64,000 nt of DNA from Weissella muntiaci (GTDB lineage: Bacteria > Bacillota > Bacilli > Lactobacillales > Lactobacillaceae). The stretch spans positions 40,438-104,437 of the forward strand of contig NZ_SDGZ01000024.1 in the NCBI RefSeq assembly GCF_008107635.1, written 5' to 3'. The translations under genes and the position numbers were made by a program. Shown piece by piece: positions 37,417 through 46,792 of this stretch; within the stretch, counting starts at the first letter, position 1, and each line of letters begins with the position of its first letter. Under the pieces are notes generated by a model that did no database searches, was not told where the DNA came from, and saw nothing but the letters and a program-made list of their open reading frames with translations.

Positions 37417-38193
37417 TTAAAAATGCGTTCGCTTTTTCATATTTGGTAAAAATTTTCTCAATAAAAATTGAGTTCCTTTGTCCAACCAATTTGTTTTCTC
37501 AGTTGTAACCAATGGAAATTCTCGTATCGTTTTATTGTTTGTAAGTATCCAAACATCCATCAACCTTTCGGCTAGAAATCCTAGCGAACGTTGATCTTGC
37601 CCAGAATACTGTGTCATATCAACACGCTGTGCAACTTCCTCTAAAACGCCAAAAAGAAAATCAGTGTACAACTGAAAATCAGCTTGCCGCATAATGCTCA
37701 TATTGAACAAATGCGCTTTTGTTGATCTTGCAATCATGTCAAACGTCGCCGAGTATTCAGAGTAACTCTCAGCCAGCACTTCCTTCATCGTAAGATAAGG
37801 CAGTTCTGCATGTGCATTAAGGTAATGTTGCTCCTGTGTCTCAATAAAATAATCTCGCTTCTTAGGGACAATAACATCCACTTCCTTCAAAGTTGATCGA
37901 ATCGTCTCCTCAGTTAATACGTCGTTCAAATCATGACTTGCCCTATTTCCAAAATAACGCCGATAATGTACTAAACCAATAATGTCTTCATCTTGCAAAT
38001 TATATTTGGCCCAATACAACGCCGTCAATTCATTATAGTAAGTATTTAACCTTGAGATGTTTTTTCCTGTATTATCAGGTACACAGTCTTGAATTAATGC
38101 TTGATCACTTAGCTCAGCACCAACTTGAATCGGTAGATATCCCGCCAACTTGGACACTGGATATGCCTTGTGCATTGCAATCAGAATTTTCAT
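37417..38193 (-). CDS. DUF4422 protein, probable glycosyltransferase
   Basis: This 258-residue protein begins MKILIAMHKAYPV and contains LTALYWAKYNLQDEDIIGL and VHYRRYFGN near residue 75, which are the conserved blocks of DUF4422. The family occurs in capsule and exopolysaccharide clusters and is thought to act as a glycosyltransferase; the donor and acceptor are unknown. The ATG at 38193 has GGAGCG before it and is preferred to the GTG four codons upstream. It sits between the priming transferase and glf, as in other LAB polysaccharide loci. Confidence 0.88.
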   Translation of the reverse strand: MKILIAMHKAYPVSKLAGYLPIQVGAELSDQALIQDCVPDNTGKNISRLNTYYNELTALYWAKYNLQDEDIIGLVHYRRYFGNRASHDLNDVLTEETIRSTLKEVDVIVPKKRDYFIETQEQHYLNAHAELPYLTMKEVLAESYSEYSATFDMIARSTKAHLFNMSIMRQADFQLYTDFLFGVLEEVAQRVDMTQYSGQDQRSLGFLAERLMDVWILTNNKTIREFPLVTTEKTNWLDKGTQFLLRKFLPNMKKRTHF

Positions 38194-38249
38194 AGTACGC
38201 TCCACTATCAGTAATAAAACAAAGGTGTCTTAGCGCCATGTAAAAAATT

Positions 38250-38876
38250 CTACATAGCTCCTTCACGCCTTACGATTGCCAACATATTTTGCGCCAATAT
38301 TTTGAAGTCAAACCACATATCAGCCGAATAAACGTAACTCAACTCCAAGTCAGCTCGCTCAGGATATTGAATATCAGATCGACCAGAGGCCTGCCAAACA
38401 CCCATTGCCCCAGGCTTCACTGACAGAAAAGTCTCAACGCGATCACCATACTCAGTTAGTTCTGTTTCAACAACTGGGCGTGGTCCAACCACACTCATAT
38501 CGCCCAATAGGATATTAATAAATTGTGGAATTTCGTCCAAGGAGGTTTTCCGTAAAAAGGCCCCAAACCTAGTTATTCGTGGATCAGCTTCTGTTGGCAA
38601 TTTATAACCATTATTTACAAATTCCATGTACAGCTTTTGATTCGCATACAACTTCGCTTCAGCATCAACAACCATCGAACGAAATTTATATATGCCAAAT
38701 TCTCGATGGTTCTGCCCAATTCTACGCTGAACATAAAAAACTGGTCCTCGATTGTCCCCAAATAAATAAAATAAGGAAATGCCAAGAAACACTGGTGATA
38801 GTACAATCAACGCAAACAAAGATACTGAGATATCCAAAAATCGTTTTGCAAAAATGTATCCTTTACCTTGTCGCAT
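38250..38876 (-). CDS. Priming undecaprenyl-phosphate sugar phosphotransferase
   Basis: This 208-residue protein starts polysaccharide repeat-unit synthesis by moving a sugar-1-phosphate to undecaprenyl phosphate at the membrane. It has one N-terminal hydrophobic hairpin (about residues 10-35) and the catalytic domain with YKFRSMVVDAE near residue 62, LRKTSLDEIPQ near 108, and GDMSVVGPRP near 125. These are the WcaJ/PglC-type polyprenyl-phosphate hexose-1-phosphate transferase motifs. The donor (UDP-glucose, UDP-galactose or other) cannot be told from sequence. The gene lies just after map and opens the polysaccharide locus. Confidence 0.92.
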   Translation of the reverse strand: MRQGKGYIFAKRFLDISVSLFALIVLSPVFLGISLFYLFGDNRGPVFYVQRRIGQNHREFGIYKFRSMVVDAEAKLYANQKLYMEFVNNGYKLPTEADPRITRFGAFLRKTSLDEIPQFINILLGDMSVVGPRPVVETELTEYGDRVETFLSVKPGAMGVWQASGRSDIQYPERADLELSYVYSADMWFDFKILAQNMLAIVRREGAM

Positions 38877-38899
38877 GTCTGTACACTTGTCCTTACCGT

Positions 38900-39682
38900 T
38901 TATAAATATTTTGCATCAAATATGGGATCCTGGCTGGTTAAAATCTTTGGCCCGTCATTTGTAATTGCAATTGTATGTTCATACTGCGCCGACCAAGAAC
39001 CATCAGCCGTTGTTACTGTCCAGCCATCCACGTCAGAAGTTTCAGTCTGCCACCCACCGACATTGACCATCGGCTCAATAGTGATTGTCATTCCAGGCTT
39101 CAAACGAAGTCCATGGCCGGCAACGCCATAATGTGGTACTGATGGATCTTCATGCATCGTTGGACCAATTCCATGACCAACATATTCGCGCACATTTCCA
39201 AAACCATTTTCATCCTCAATATATGCATTCATGACTGAGCCTATATCACCCAGCCGGTTGCCAACTTGTGCCTGCTCAATTCCAAGATATAGCGCCTTAA
39301 ATGCTACGTCCATCAAATGTTTGTTCTCATCAGTAACGTCGCCAACGGCATACGTCCATGCCGAATCAGAATATGCACCGTCAAGTTCAACAACTGTATC
39401 GACTTTAACTAAATCACCATTCTGCAAGAAAAGTTTCTTACGTGGGAAAGCATGTGCTACTTCATTGTTGACAGACACCGTCGTTGCATACTCGAATCCT
39501 TCAAAACCAATTTGAGCGGCTCGACCACCATGATCCTCAATATATTTCCGTCCAAATTCCTCAATTTCCCAGGTTGAGATACCAGGCTTGATTATATCGC
39601 GTAAACCAATGTGCATCCCAGCGATTATCGCTCCAGACTCTTTCATGGCTTCAATCTCTCGTGCCGACTTCAAAGTAATCAT
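38900..39682 (-). CDS. map: Methionine aminopeptidase, type I
   Basis: Map removes the initiator methionine from nascent proteins. It is an M24 metalloenzyme of 260 residues. The metal ligands fit: the Asp residues in VKVDTVVELDGAYSDSAW, His in EYVGHGIGPTMHEDP near residue 170, Glu in ITIEPM near residue 205, and the final Glu in AQYEHTIAIT. AGAAGG precedes the ATG and a TATAAT lies upstream. It is the first gene of the long minus-strand transcript that may include the polysaccharide genes, since only 23 bases follow its stop region before the next gene. Confidence 0.95.
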   Translation of the reverse strand: MITLKSAREIEAMKESGAIIAGMHIGLRDIIKPGISTWEIEEFGRKYIEDHGGRAAQIGFEGFEYATTVSVNNEVAHAFPRKKLFLQNGDLVKVDTVVELDGAYSDSAWTYAVGDVTDENKHLMDVAFKALYLGIEQAQVGNRLGDIGSVMNAYIEDENGFGNVREYVGHGIGPTMHEDPSVPHYGVAGHGLRLKPGMTITIEPMVNVGGWQTETSDVDGWTVTTADGSWSAQYEHTIAITNDGPKILTSQDPIFDAKYL

Positions 39683-39720
39683 TCTATAACCTTCTTATCC
39701 TTAAACTTATTCATTTTCCC

Positions 39721-39726
39721 ATTATA
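39721..39726 (-). promoter_or_regulatory. Possible -10 box before map and the polysaccharide locus
   Basis: TATAAT on the minus strand about 38 bases upstream of map. The sequence 17 bases further upstream (TGGTTC) is a poor -35. The remainder of the gap to pepS (39727-40058) is AT-rich and shows no gene or clear structure. This may be the promoter for the whole locus. Confidence 0.45.
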
Positions 39727-40058
39727 CCGGATTTTAATCTTTCGAACCATTCTGTCCATAAAATCATAAGAGAATATGAAGGAAAATATACTCTAAACAG
39801 TTATTTTACCTTGATATACCCGGGCGATTTGAATACAGAATATGGCAAATATGTATAGATATCTTTTAAACACATAAATCACTATAAATTTTACTTTATC
39901 ATCAATGTGCCATCACCAAATTTCCAAATAATGTACTCCATAAAACTTTTCTTCTATAACAGCGCGATTAACATATTATGAATATGAGCTACAATCATTT
40001 AACCAATCCGCTTTCTTGGTGTAAACTTTTACAAAAGACAAATAATGAGGTAACCAAT

Positions 40059-41294
40059 ATGCTTAATAATTTAGACGCTCTTTTAAAAAGATACGCCAAG
40101 GTCATCACTTCAATTGGCATCAACGTTCAATATGGTCAAGATGTCATTATCTACGCCCAAATTGATCAAAGTCCTTTAGTTCATCATATTCAAGACGCCG
40201 CCTACGATTTAGGTGCCAATAATGTGATGGTCGAATGGCAAGATACTCACACCGCCCGCGGCTTTCTGAATCATGCCCGCGAACAAGATTTAATTGATCA
40301 GCCAGCTTGGCTAACAATCCGAGCTGAAGAATTAATGGGCCGTTCAACTAGTCGCATCAGTATTATCTCTGAAGATCCAGATGGCTTTGCCGATGTCGAT
40401 CCAGATCGCGTCTCAACTTACCAACAATCCTACCAACGAGCCGTCAAAGCTGTTCGTGAGGCCACAATGAATAATGATGTTGCTTGGCTGGTTGTCGGCG
40501 CCGCTGGCAAGGAATGGTCTCAAAAGGTCTTCCCAGAATTGGAGCCTGAACAAGCCCAAGCGCGTCTCTGGGCAGAAATCTTTAAGACTACCCGGATCGA
40601 TTTAGACCACGATCCAATCCAAGCATGGGAACAACACATTGCAGAATTGAAGGAAAAGGCTGACTGGTTGAATCGCCAAAACTTCAAAGCACTGCAATAT
40701 AAATCGGCCGTTACAGACTTGACTGTCGGATTAGCTGAGAATCATCTATGGGAGGCCGCCGATTCAGTTAGCAAGGCTGGTAACTTGTTTGTCGCTAACA
40801 TGCCTACTGAAGAGGTCTTTACGTCGCCTGATGCCCGTCATATCAGTGGACATGTTCGTGCAACTAAGCCCCTCTCATATTCAGGTGTACTAATTAATGA
40901 TATCGACTTAACCTTTGACGAAGGTAAAGTGACCGCCGCACACGCTTCAACTGGTGATGCCGTCCTACAGCAACTTCTTGCCACTGACGCTGGTGCCCGT
41001 TCACTGGGTGAAGTCTCATTGGTTCCTGATCCTTCGCCGATTTCTCAATCTGGAATTATTTTCTATAACACGCTCTTTGATGAAAATGCTTCGGATCACC
41101 TTGCATTGGGTGCTGCCTATCCCTTTAACGTTAAAAATGGTACCCAGCTCAGTGCGCAAAAGCGCGCCGAACTTGGTCAAAATGATTCCTTAATTCACGT
41201 TGATTTCATGATGGGATCAGCAGATATGAATATTGATGGACTAACTCATGATGGGCAAACTATCCCGGTCTTCCGCAATGGCGACTGGGCTTAA
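40059..41294 (+). CDS. pepS: Aminopeptidase PepS (M29 family)
   Basis: PepS-type enzymes are cytosolic metallo-aminopeptidases that remove N-terminal residues from small peptides. The 411-residue protein has the M29 blocks NMPTEEVFTSPDARHISGHV near residue 245, with the metal ligand Glu residues, YNTLFDENASDHLALGAAYP near residue 340, and HVDFMMGSADMNIDG near residue 382. The ATG at 40059 has GAGG before it and fits the family start MLNNLDALLKRYAKV; the open frame extends 27 codons further upstream. It is monocistronic, with a strong terminator. It supports a proteolytic, amino-acid-requiring lifestyle. Confidence 0.94.
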   Translation: MLNNLDALLKRYAKVITSIGINVQYGQDVIIYAQIDQSPLVHHIQDAAYDLGANNVMVEWQDTHTARGFLNHAREQDLIDQPAWLTIRAEELMGRSTSRISIISEDPDGFADVDPDRVSTYQQSYQRAVKAVREATMNNDVAWLVVGAAGKEWSQKVFPELEPEQAQARLWAEIFKTTRIDLDHDPIQAWEQHIAELKEKADWLNRQNFKALQYKSAVTDLTVGLAENHLWEAADSVSKAGNLFVANMPTEEVFTSPDARHISGHVRATKPLSYSGVLINDIDLTFDEGKVTAAHASTGDAVLQQLLATDAGARSLGEVSLVPDPSPISQSGIIFYNTLFDENASDHLALGAAYPFNVKNGTQLSAQKRAELGQNDSLIHVDFMMGSADMNIDGLTHDGQTIPVFRNGDWA

Positions 41295-41335
41295 TGAAAA
41301 AGGTCGTAGCAAATTAATCTGCTACGACCTTTTTT
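41295..41335. terminator. Bidirectional terminator after pepS
   Basis: AAAAAGGTCGTAGCA pairs with TGCTACGACCTTTTT around an eight-base loop and lies between the convergent pepS and phosphatase genes. Confidence 0.9.
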
Positions 41336-41338
41336 ATA

Positions 41339-41776
41339 TTATTCATCCTTTTTCAACAAATCCGTTAGACCAGCCGAAATCAATTGATAGGTTAAAGCAA
41401 AATTGCCACTGTACCAAGGATCAGGTACGTCCTCACTCAATAATTTATGAATCTTCCCCAGGCTACCTGCCGGCGCCATAGCCCTTAAATCCGTCAAATT
41501 ACTTTCATCCATCGCAATAATCTCATCGAAATAAATAAAATCAGCAGGTTTAATTTGTTGACTCGTTTTCCGTTGATCAAATGGAATTCCTTTTTGCGTT
41601 AAGATTGCTTGCGTTCCACGATGGACCGGATTACCGTGTTCCCAACCGCTGGTTGCCCGCGAAACAATCTCAAAATCACCATCGCGACCACTTCGGTTTA
41701 CCAAATCCTTCATTACAAATTCCGCCATTGGACTACGACAGATATTACCTAAACACACAAAAGCAATTTTTCTCAT
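41339..41776 (-). CDS. Low-molecular-weight protein-tyrosine phosphatase
   Basis: The 145-residue protein starts with the P-loop VCLGNICRSPMAE (CX5R, Cys at residue 8) and has the DPWYSGNF general-acid loop near residue 116. Such phosphatases dephosphorylate tyrosine in proteins and are often linked to polysaccharide regulation in Gram-positives, but here no BY-kinase is nearby. AGGAGG precedes the ATG. It lies 22 bases downstream of the RluA-type gene and probably shares its transcript. Confidence 0.94.
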   Translation of the reverse strand: MRKIAFVCLGNICRSPMAEFVMKDLVNRSGRDGDFEIVSRATSGWEHGNPVHRGTQAILTQKGIPFDQRKTSQQIKPADFIYFDEIIAMDESNLTDLRAMAPAGSLGKIHKLLSEDVPDPWYSGNFALTYQLISAGLTDLLKKDE

Positions 41777-41798
41777 TCCATTCCTCCTAAAGTTAAAA

Positions 41799-42701
41799 CT
41801 AAAACTCTTTTAAATTACGTGGAAAATCATCCGGTAACGCTGCTGCCAAAGAGACAGTCTGATCAGAAAAGGGCAAAACAAACTTGAGAGCAGCCGCATG
41901 TAATAGTAACCCCGCCGGATATGACTCAGTCAGATTATATAATTGATCGCCAACAAGCGGATGACCAACGGCCGCAAAATGCACCCGGATTTGATGAGTC
42001 CGACCACTCGCCAATTCAATTCGCACCAAGGTATGATCAAGGACTTGATGAATTTTGATCCATCGAGTGCGCGCCGCTAATGGCAAGGTTCCACCAACCA
42101 TTCGCTTTCGATTATCATCTGGATCAATCCCAATTGGCAACTCAATCACGCCCTGTGCTTCATCAAATAAACCATCCACCCAAGCCAAATAAGTTCGTTG
42201 TAACGTTTTATCGCGCAGCTGTTGATTTAGAATCGGTACAACGACCGGATTTTTCGCGACCAACAAAGCCCCCGTCGTTGCACTATCCAATCGATGAACC
42301 ATATAAGCACTTGCAGTACCACTTTGTTCTTGAAGGTATCCTTGAACAAAATTCAACATCGTGCCTGTCTCACCCGGTGAGTTTGGATGTGTCTTAACAT
42401 TCCGCGGTTTATTAACGATCAACAAATCCGCATTCTCATAAATAATCTGTGGCTGTTGGCTTTGATCAGGTACATAACTCGATTGAGCCGTAATAAAATC
42501 TGCACTCTCAAAGCGCATCTCAATCCGATCACCTAATGCCAAAACCGTCGAAATTGGTTGATAACGTCCATTCACCTTAATTCGGCGCGCTTGACGCAAT
42601 CGTCCTCGAACGCGCTTTGGAATCAAAAAAGCTTTTAAGAGTTCTTTAGTCGAAAAACCAACAAAGTGTTCATCAACTTCAACCGTCTTCATCCACTCCA
42701 T
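41799..42701 (-). CDS. RluA-family rRNA pseudouridine synthase
   Basis: A 300-residue RluA-type enzyme with catalytic motif HRLDSATTGALL near residue 132 (Asp nucleophile) and GRTHQIRVHFAAVGHPLVGD near residue 235. The N-terminal ~75 residues form an S4-like region. It isomerises uridine in RNA, usually 23S rRNA; the exact site is not predictable by eye. It is paired with the downstream phosphatase gene. The ATG at 42701 has GGGGTGAG at a good distance. Confidence 0.93.
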   Translation of the reverse strand: MEWMKTVEVDEHFVGFSTKELLKAFLIPKRVRGRLRQARRIKVNGRYQPISTVLALGDRIEMRFESADFITAQSSYVPDQSQQPQIIYENADLLIVNKPRNVKTHPNSPGETGTMLNFVQGYLQEQSGTASAYMVHRLDSATTGALLVAKNPVVVPILNQQLRDKTLQRTYLAWVDGLFDEAQGVIELPIGIDPDDNRKRMVGGTLPLAARTRWIKIHQVLDHTLVRIELASGRTHQIRVHFAAVGHPLVGDQLYNLTESYPAGLLLHAAALKFVLPFSDQTVSLAAALPDDFPRNLKEF

Positions 42702-42736
42702 TTTTCAACTCACCCCATCCTTAAATTTAATAATAT

Positions 42737-42800
42737 AAAAAGCACATTGTCCATTCAAAGAGCTTATTGTAAGCTCCTTAAAAAGGACAATGTGCTTTTA
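42737..42800. terminator. Bidirectional terminator with a branched stem
   Basis: AAAAAGCACATTGTCC pairs with GGACAATGTGCTTTT over a gap that holds a second hairpin, GAGCTTA/TAAGCTC. The A and T tracts on both outer sides allow termination from either strand. On the minus strand it follows the DUF4811 gene. Confidence 0.85.
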
Positions 42801-42807
42801 TTGTAAC

Positions 42808-43563
42808 TTATTGTGCCAAACTCTGCTTAATTGCTTGGGCAGCAACTTCAGCAGTTGCTGTCTTAGTAGCAGCTTGAATCTGACTTTGACTTGCTTGTGG
42901 GTTAGCTTGCATATACGCTGCAACCTTTGCCTCAACAGCCGTCTTCATCTGCGCTTGTTGCGCTGCAGCAACCGTTGGATTACTTTGTGCAGCAGCCTGA
43001 CTGGCTTGCATTTGCTTAGCTTGTTCAGCTGTCAATACAACCCAAGTTGTCTTGGGAACATAAACAGTCTTAACCCGCTTGGCAATTTCGCCCCCTTGGC
43101 CACCAACGCCAAACATGATTCGATAGAAATCATTCTTCCATTCCCAACGAGTCGTAACCGTCTTGGCGGTAGCAGTCGTCTTATCAGTTAGACGATAAGT
43201 TGTCCGCTCATTGACTGCAGTCGAAATATGTTTCTTATCAGGAACCCCAAAGGTCGTTGGCTTCTTTGCATCCGCCGTCTTGCTGTAAACCAAAACATAG
43301 TTATCAGCTTTTGTTCCCAACCGTTGCGTAATTAACATTCCTGCTGGTGACGCAGAGCTGGCAGAATAAACTTTGCTCTCCTTGGTCGTGCTGACCTTCT
43401 CCATCCCAAAATGGTTTGAGAAATTCAGCGTTAATCCGACCACCGACAAGGCTAACAGAACCATTAAAACAGATCCCAACACAATTCGCGTTGTCGTCTG
43501 CTTAACAAAGGCCCAAGTTGCAAAGGTTGCCAATGCAAAAACGATCATTATTAAAATAATCAT
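42808..43563 (-). CDS. DUF4811 membrane protein, partner of a drug exporter
   Basis: The 251-residue protein has two N-terminal transmembrane segments (about residues 2-20 and 28-48), then an extracytoplasmic region with a beta-rich part to about residue 180. A helical Ala/Gln-rich tail follows (AAQSNPTVAAAQQAQMKTAV). The overall layout and its place directly after an EmrB/QacA exporter are those of DUF4811, found in LAB. Function is unknown; it may be an accessory periplasm-facing subunit. Its ATG overlaps the exporter stop codon by one base (TAATG), so translation is coupled. Confidence 0.85.
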   Translation of the reverse strand: MIILIMIVFALATFATWAFVKQTTTRIVLGSVLMVLLALSVVGLTLNFSNHFGMEKVSTTKESKVYSASSASPAGMLITQRLGTKADNYVLVYSKTADAKKPTTFGVPDKKHISTAVNERTTYRLTDKTTATAKTVTTRWEWKNDFYRIMFGVGGQGGEIAKRVKTVYVPKTTWVVLTAEQAKQMQASQAAAQSNPTVAAAQQAQMKTAVEAKVAAYMQANPQASQSQIQAATKTATAEVAAQAIKQSLAQ

Positions 43564-45122
43564 TATTTAGCCTCCATTTCTACTTCTTCATGGTCAACAC
43601 GCTTACTGTTTGTTGAACCAGCAATTAGCTTTCCTTTACGCAAGAACATCGCAAAGATAATTCCAAGCACTGCGAAGCCGAAGCCAAGTCCAAATGAAAC
43701 GTGGAAGCCCTTCATTGAAGCTTGCAAGTAATCATTCGCATATGCCAATGGATTTGTTACTTGCAAGTGCTTTGCAGGCTCATTGTTATTGATAATATCT
43801 TGGGTAACAGATGCTAACAATGCAACCACAACGGCTGAAGCAACTTGACGAGCTGTATTATTTGAAGCAGTTGCATGGGCAGCTTCTTCTTGTGGTACAG
43901 CAGACATTGCACTAGCTGTTAATGGCATCATTGCCATAGCAATACCAAACATCCGCAAGGCGTAAAGTAGTGTAATAAATACGTCCGGTGTTGATGAGCT
44001 CAAGAACATAAATGGTAACGTTCCGATTGCCAAGATTGTGAAACCAACCATAGCCAAACGACGAGCACCCACCCGATCATAAACTGCACCAGCAATTGGT
44101 GATACCAAACCAAGCATCAAAGCACCTGGCAATAGCATCAACCCAGAGTCCAAAGGACTCAAGCCATGAACATTTTGTAGATAAGTTGGCAACATCATTT
44201 CAACACCCATCATCGCCATCATGGCCATCATTACAGACAGAGTTGTCATAGTGAATTGCTTATTTTTAAATACTCGAACATCCATAAATGGATCGTCCAT
44301 CTTCAATTGACGCAAAACGAAACCGATAATCACGATCACACCAAACAGAATTGGTAGGATAACCGTCTTCATATCACCCCAACCATCAGATGACACATTT
44401 GTGAATCCCCATAGGAAGATTCCAAACCCAACTGCTGAAAGGATTAGTGAAGAAATATCCAACTTCATCTTACGATTTGGCAAAACATCCTTAACCAAGA
44501 ATGGTGTCAAAATCCAAACGACAATCAAAACTGCCATTGGTAGATAGAAGATTGTCCGCCATGAATCAGAAATCAACAAACCGAAGATATGATGGTTTTT
44601 ATCCAAGATCCAACCTGACAAAGTAGGTCCGATCGCTGGTGCCAAACCGATTACTAGCCCGTTTAGCCCCATCGCTGCTCCACGCTCTTCAGCTGGGAAA
44701 ATGTTGACCATGATCACCTGCATCAAAGGCATTGTGATTCCCACAGCAATGGCGGCCAACATCCGACCGACCAAGAACATGATCCACATATCATTGCGGG
44801 CTGGTGTAAATGCAGAAATTGCCATTCCTGCAAACAAGATTGTATAGGCAATCCAGTACAACCATTTACTTGAAATTCTTGTAACCAAGAACGCCGAAAC
44901 CGGCACCATAATTCCATTTGCCAATAAGAACCACGTTGTTGCTTGTTGAGCAGTTCCCAAGTTAATGTCAAAACTTGTCATCAATGTTGGAATCGCTGTT
45001 CCCAACGATGTCTGCATTAACATACCAGCAAAAGTTCCGACCAACAATACTAAGATCATTGCTGTTCGGTTATATGGCTTTCCATGTACATCCAGAATTG
45101 GACGCTTATTATTTGCTGCCAT
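43563..45122 (-). CDS. Multidrug MFS exporter, DHA2 family (EmrB/QacA-like)
   Basis: A 519-residue transporter with about 14 transmembrane helices. The family motifs include VGRMLAAIAVGITMPLMQVI (motif A-D region), RGAAMGLNGLVIGLAPAIGP near residue 155, and PLDSGLMLLPGALMLGLVSP near residue 315. Such proton-driven pumps export hydrophobic or cationic drugs. The ATG at 45122 is chosen over the GTG/ATG upstream because GGAGG is 5 bases before it. It is followed by the coupled DUF4811 gene. Substrates cannot be assigned from sequence. Confidence 0.93.
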   Translation of the reverse strand: MAANNKRPILDVHGKPYNRTAMILVLLVGTFAGMLMQTSLGTAIPTLMTSFDINLGTAQQATTWFLLANGIMVPVSAFLVTRISSKWLYWIAYTILFAGMAISAFTPARNDMWIMFLVGRMLAAIAVGITMPLMQVIMVNIFPAEERGAAMGLNGLVIGLAPAIGPTLSGWILDKNHHIFGLLISDSWRTIFYLPMAVLIVVWILTPFLVKDVLPNRKMKLDISSLILSAVGFGIFLWGFTNVSSDGWGDMKTVILPILFGVIVIIGFVLRQLKMDDPFMDVRVFKNKQFTMTTLSVMMAMMAMMGVEMMLPTYLQNVHGLSPLDSGLMLLPGALMLGLVSPIAGAVYDRVGARRLAMVGFTILAIGTLPFMFLSSSTPDVFITLLYALRMFGIAMAMMPLTASAMSAVPQEEAAHATASNNTARQVASAVVVALLASVTQDIINNNEPAKHLQVTNPLAYANDYLQASMKGFHVSFGLGFGFAVLGIIFAMFLRKGKLIAGSTNSKRVDHEEVEMEAK

Positions 45123-45195
45123 TTCTTCCTCCATCATCTTTACCAAACTTTTTCTCTAAACTATTAATCATAGTTTTTATAATTCACAAGTTGTT

Positions 45196-45224
45196 ATTCT
45201 AAACCTCTTAATTTATAAAATCAA
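45196..45224 (-). promoter_or_regulatory. Promoter of the drug-export operon
   Basis: -35 TTGATT (45219-45224) and -10 TAGAAT (45196-45201) with a 17-base spacer on the minus strand, about 74 bases before the start codon. The adjacent inverted repeat lies immediately upstream of the -35. Confidence 0.6.
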
Positions 45225-45227
45225 CGT

Positions 45228-45250
45228 CTTTGTCAAATAAGTTGACAAAG
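45228..45250. promoter_or_regulatory. Candidate repressor operator upstream of the drug exporter
   Basis: CTTTGTCAA-N5-TTGACAAAG is a perfect 9-bp inverted repeat three bases upstream of the -35 box. This is the size expected for a TetR- or MarR-type dimer site. No regulator gene is adjacent, so the regulator would be elsewhere. Confidence 0.6.
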
Positions 45251-45380
45251 TTTTTTAGCTACAATTAAATTAAAGCGTATTCATTGCCCGTAATTTAACC
45301 TTCCAATCGAAATAAAAATATTAAAAAATTTCAGGCGGAAATAACTATTTAATAGTCATATTCATATCTCTAGTTAAATT

Positions 45381-45415
45381 AAAAGACAGCCAAATCTTCC
45401 AATTGGCTGTCTTTT
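45381..45415. terminator. Terminator after the PepV-like gene
   Basis: AAAAGACAGCCAA pairs with TTGGCTGTCTTTT around a nine-base loop, a few bases after the dipeptidase stop codon. The remainder of the gap to the drug exporter is AT-rich. Confidence 0.88.
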
Positions 45416-45421
45416 ATCATA

Positions 45422-46777
45422 CTACTTTTCGACGAATAGTCGATTTAATACTTCTGCATAGATTTCCATCATCTTAGTCATGTCCTTGATCGCCCAGCGC
45501 TCATTCGGCTGATGCATATAATCAGGCGTATCTGGGAACATCGCACCAAAAGCAACACTATTCTTAATTGTGCGAGCAAAGGTCGCCCCACCAGATACCA
45601 TCGGTTCTGCTTCCGTATCGCCGCTTATCTCCCGATAAACATCAATCATCGTCTGCACCATTGCAGAATTTCGATCAATATATAATGGCGCCAAATAATC
45701 AATCTCACTATATTGCAAGGCAAAAGGTGCAATAAATTCTTGTAGTTGACTAACGACAGCATCCTTAGCAACCGTCACCGGAATTCGGATATTCATAGCA
45801 ATTCGAGTCTGCTCTGGTGTAATCTCGACTTTTGCTAAATTCAAAGTCAGCTTACCGGACTCAGGATCTGAGATTTCACCCAGAATTGTCGTCTTGGCCT
45901 CGATTGCCTGATCAACCGCCGTTAAGAACTTAAAGATGTTCAACTCCGGATATAATGCTAACAACCCGTGTCCTAAACGTGTGACAGCATTAATGCCATC
46001 GAGAGCGTCCTTAGCATGGGCACTTTTTCCCTGAACAGTAATCGTCGTACCATCAAGCGTATAAGGATAGTCCAAATCATCCAATACTTGCGCCAGCTTT
46101 GTCGTCTGTTCTGTTGACAAAGTTACTTGCGCACCATCCGGTACAGCATTATATGCTCCTCCAACAGACAACATGATCTCGCTCAAACCAGGCCCAAGCA
46201 AATCAAAGTCTAATAGGCCCTTCTCAGCATACGTTAGTGGGAATTCAGCATCCGGAACGAATCCCATGTCGATGCCTTCTTCTTTAGCTGTATATCGTTC
46301 CATACAACGCCAAAGGTTTTCTTCGTCGGTCCCATAAATAAACCGGACACGGCCTTTGAACTTCACCCCAGCATCTAACATAGCCTTAACGACATACATA
46401 GTAGCAATTGTTGGCCCTTTATCGTCTTGAGTACCACGACCAATCATCACCCCATCGATAACCTGCATATCAAACGGCGCATGGTCCCACTGCTTTTCAT
46501 CACCACTTGGCACAACGTCTAAGTGACCGATAATACCAAAGACTTCAGATCCGGTACCAATCTCCGCATATCCATAATAGCCTTCTGGATCACGATATGT
46601 TGTAAAACCAAGTTCTTTAGCAATTGCCAAAGTCTCATCCAAAGCAGCTACGACTGATTTGCCGAAAGGAAAGCCGATCCCAGTAGCGCCTTCATCTAAT
46701 ACTGAAGGAACATCAACTACGCGCTTAATCGAAGCAACCGCTGCGTCGATATCTGTTTCATTGAACCAATTTTTCAT
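45422..46777 (-). CDS. M20 metallodipeptidase (PepV-like)
   Basis: A 451-residue M20 peptidase. The metal ligands can be followed: GHLDVVPSGDEKQWDHAPF near residue 83, GRGTQDDKGPTIATMYV near residue 113 (bridging Asp), the catalytic and ligand Glu pair in YGTDEENLWR near 150, PDAEFPL near 177, and the C-terminal His in DYMHQPNERW. It is closest to PepV/SapEP dipeptidases, which hydrolyse dipeptides with an N-terminal D or L residue. The length is slightly below the usual ~470. The gene is 16 bases downstream of a YfcC-type carrier, so the pair may import and cleave a peptide-like substrate (inference). Confidence 0.9.
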   Translation of the reverse strand: MKNWFNETDIDAAVASIKRVVDVPSVLDEGATGIGFPFGKSVVAALDETLAIAKELGFTTYRDPEGYYGYAEIGTGSEVFGIIGHLDVVPSGDEKQWDHAPFDMQVIDGVMIGRGTQDDKGPTIATMYVVKAMLDAGVKFKGRVRFIYGTDEENLWRCMERYTAKEEGIDMGFVPDAEFPLTYAEKGLLDFDLLGPGLSEIMLSVGGAYNAVPDGAQVTLSTEQTTKLAQVLDDLDYPYTLDGTTITVQGKSAHAKDALDGINAVTRLGHGLLALYPELNIFKFLTAVDQAIEAKTTILGEISDPESGKLTLNLAKVEITPEQTRIAMNIRIPVTVAKDAVVSQLQEFIAPFALQYSEIDYLAPLYIDRNSAMVQTMIDVYREISGDTEAEPMVSGGATFARTIKNSVAFGAMFPDTPDYMHQPNERWAIKDMTKMMEIYAEVLNRLFVEK

Positions 46778-46792
46778 TTATCTACACCCCTT

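Noticed and set aside
40059..41294. A longer PepS starting at 39978
   Set aside because: The extra 27 residues do not match the family, and the internal ATG has a good ribosome binding site.
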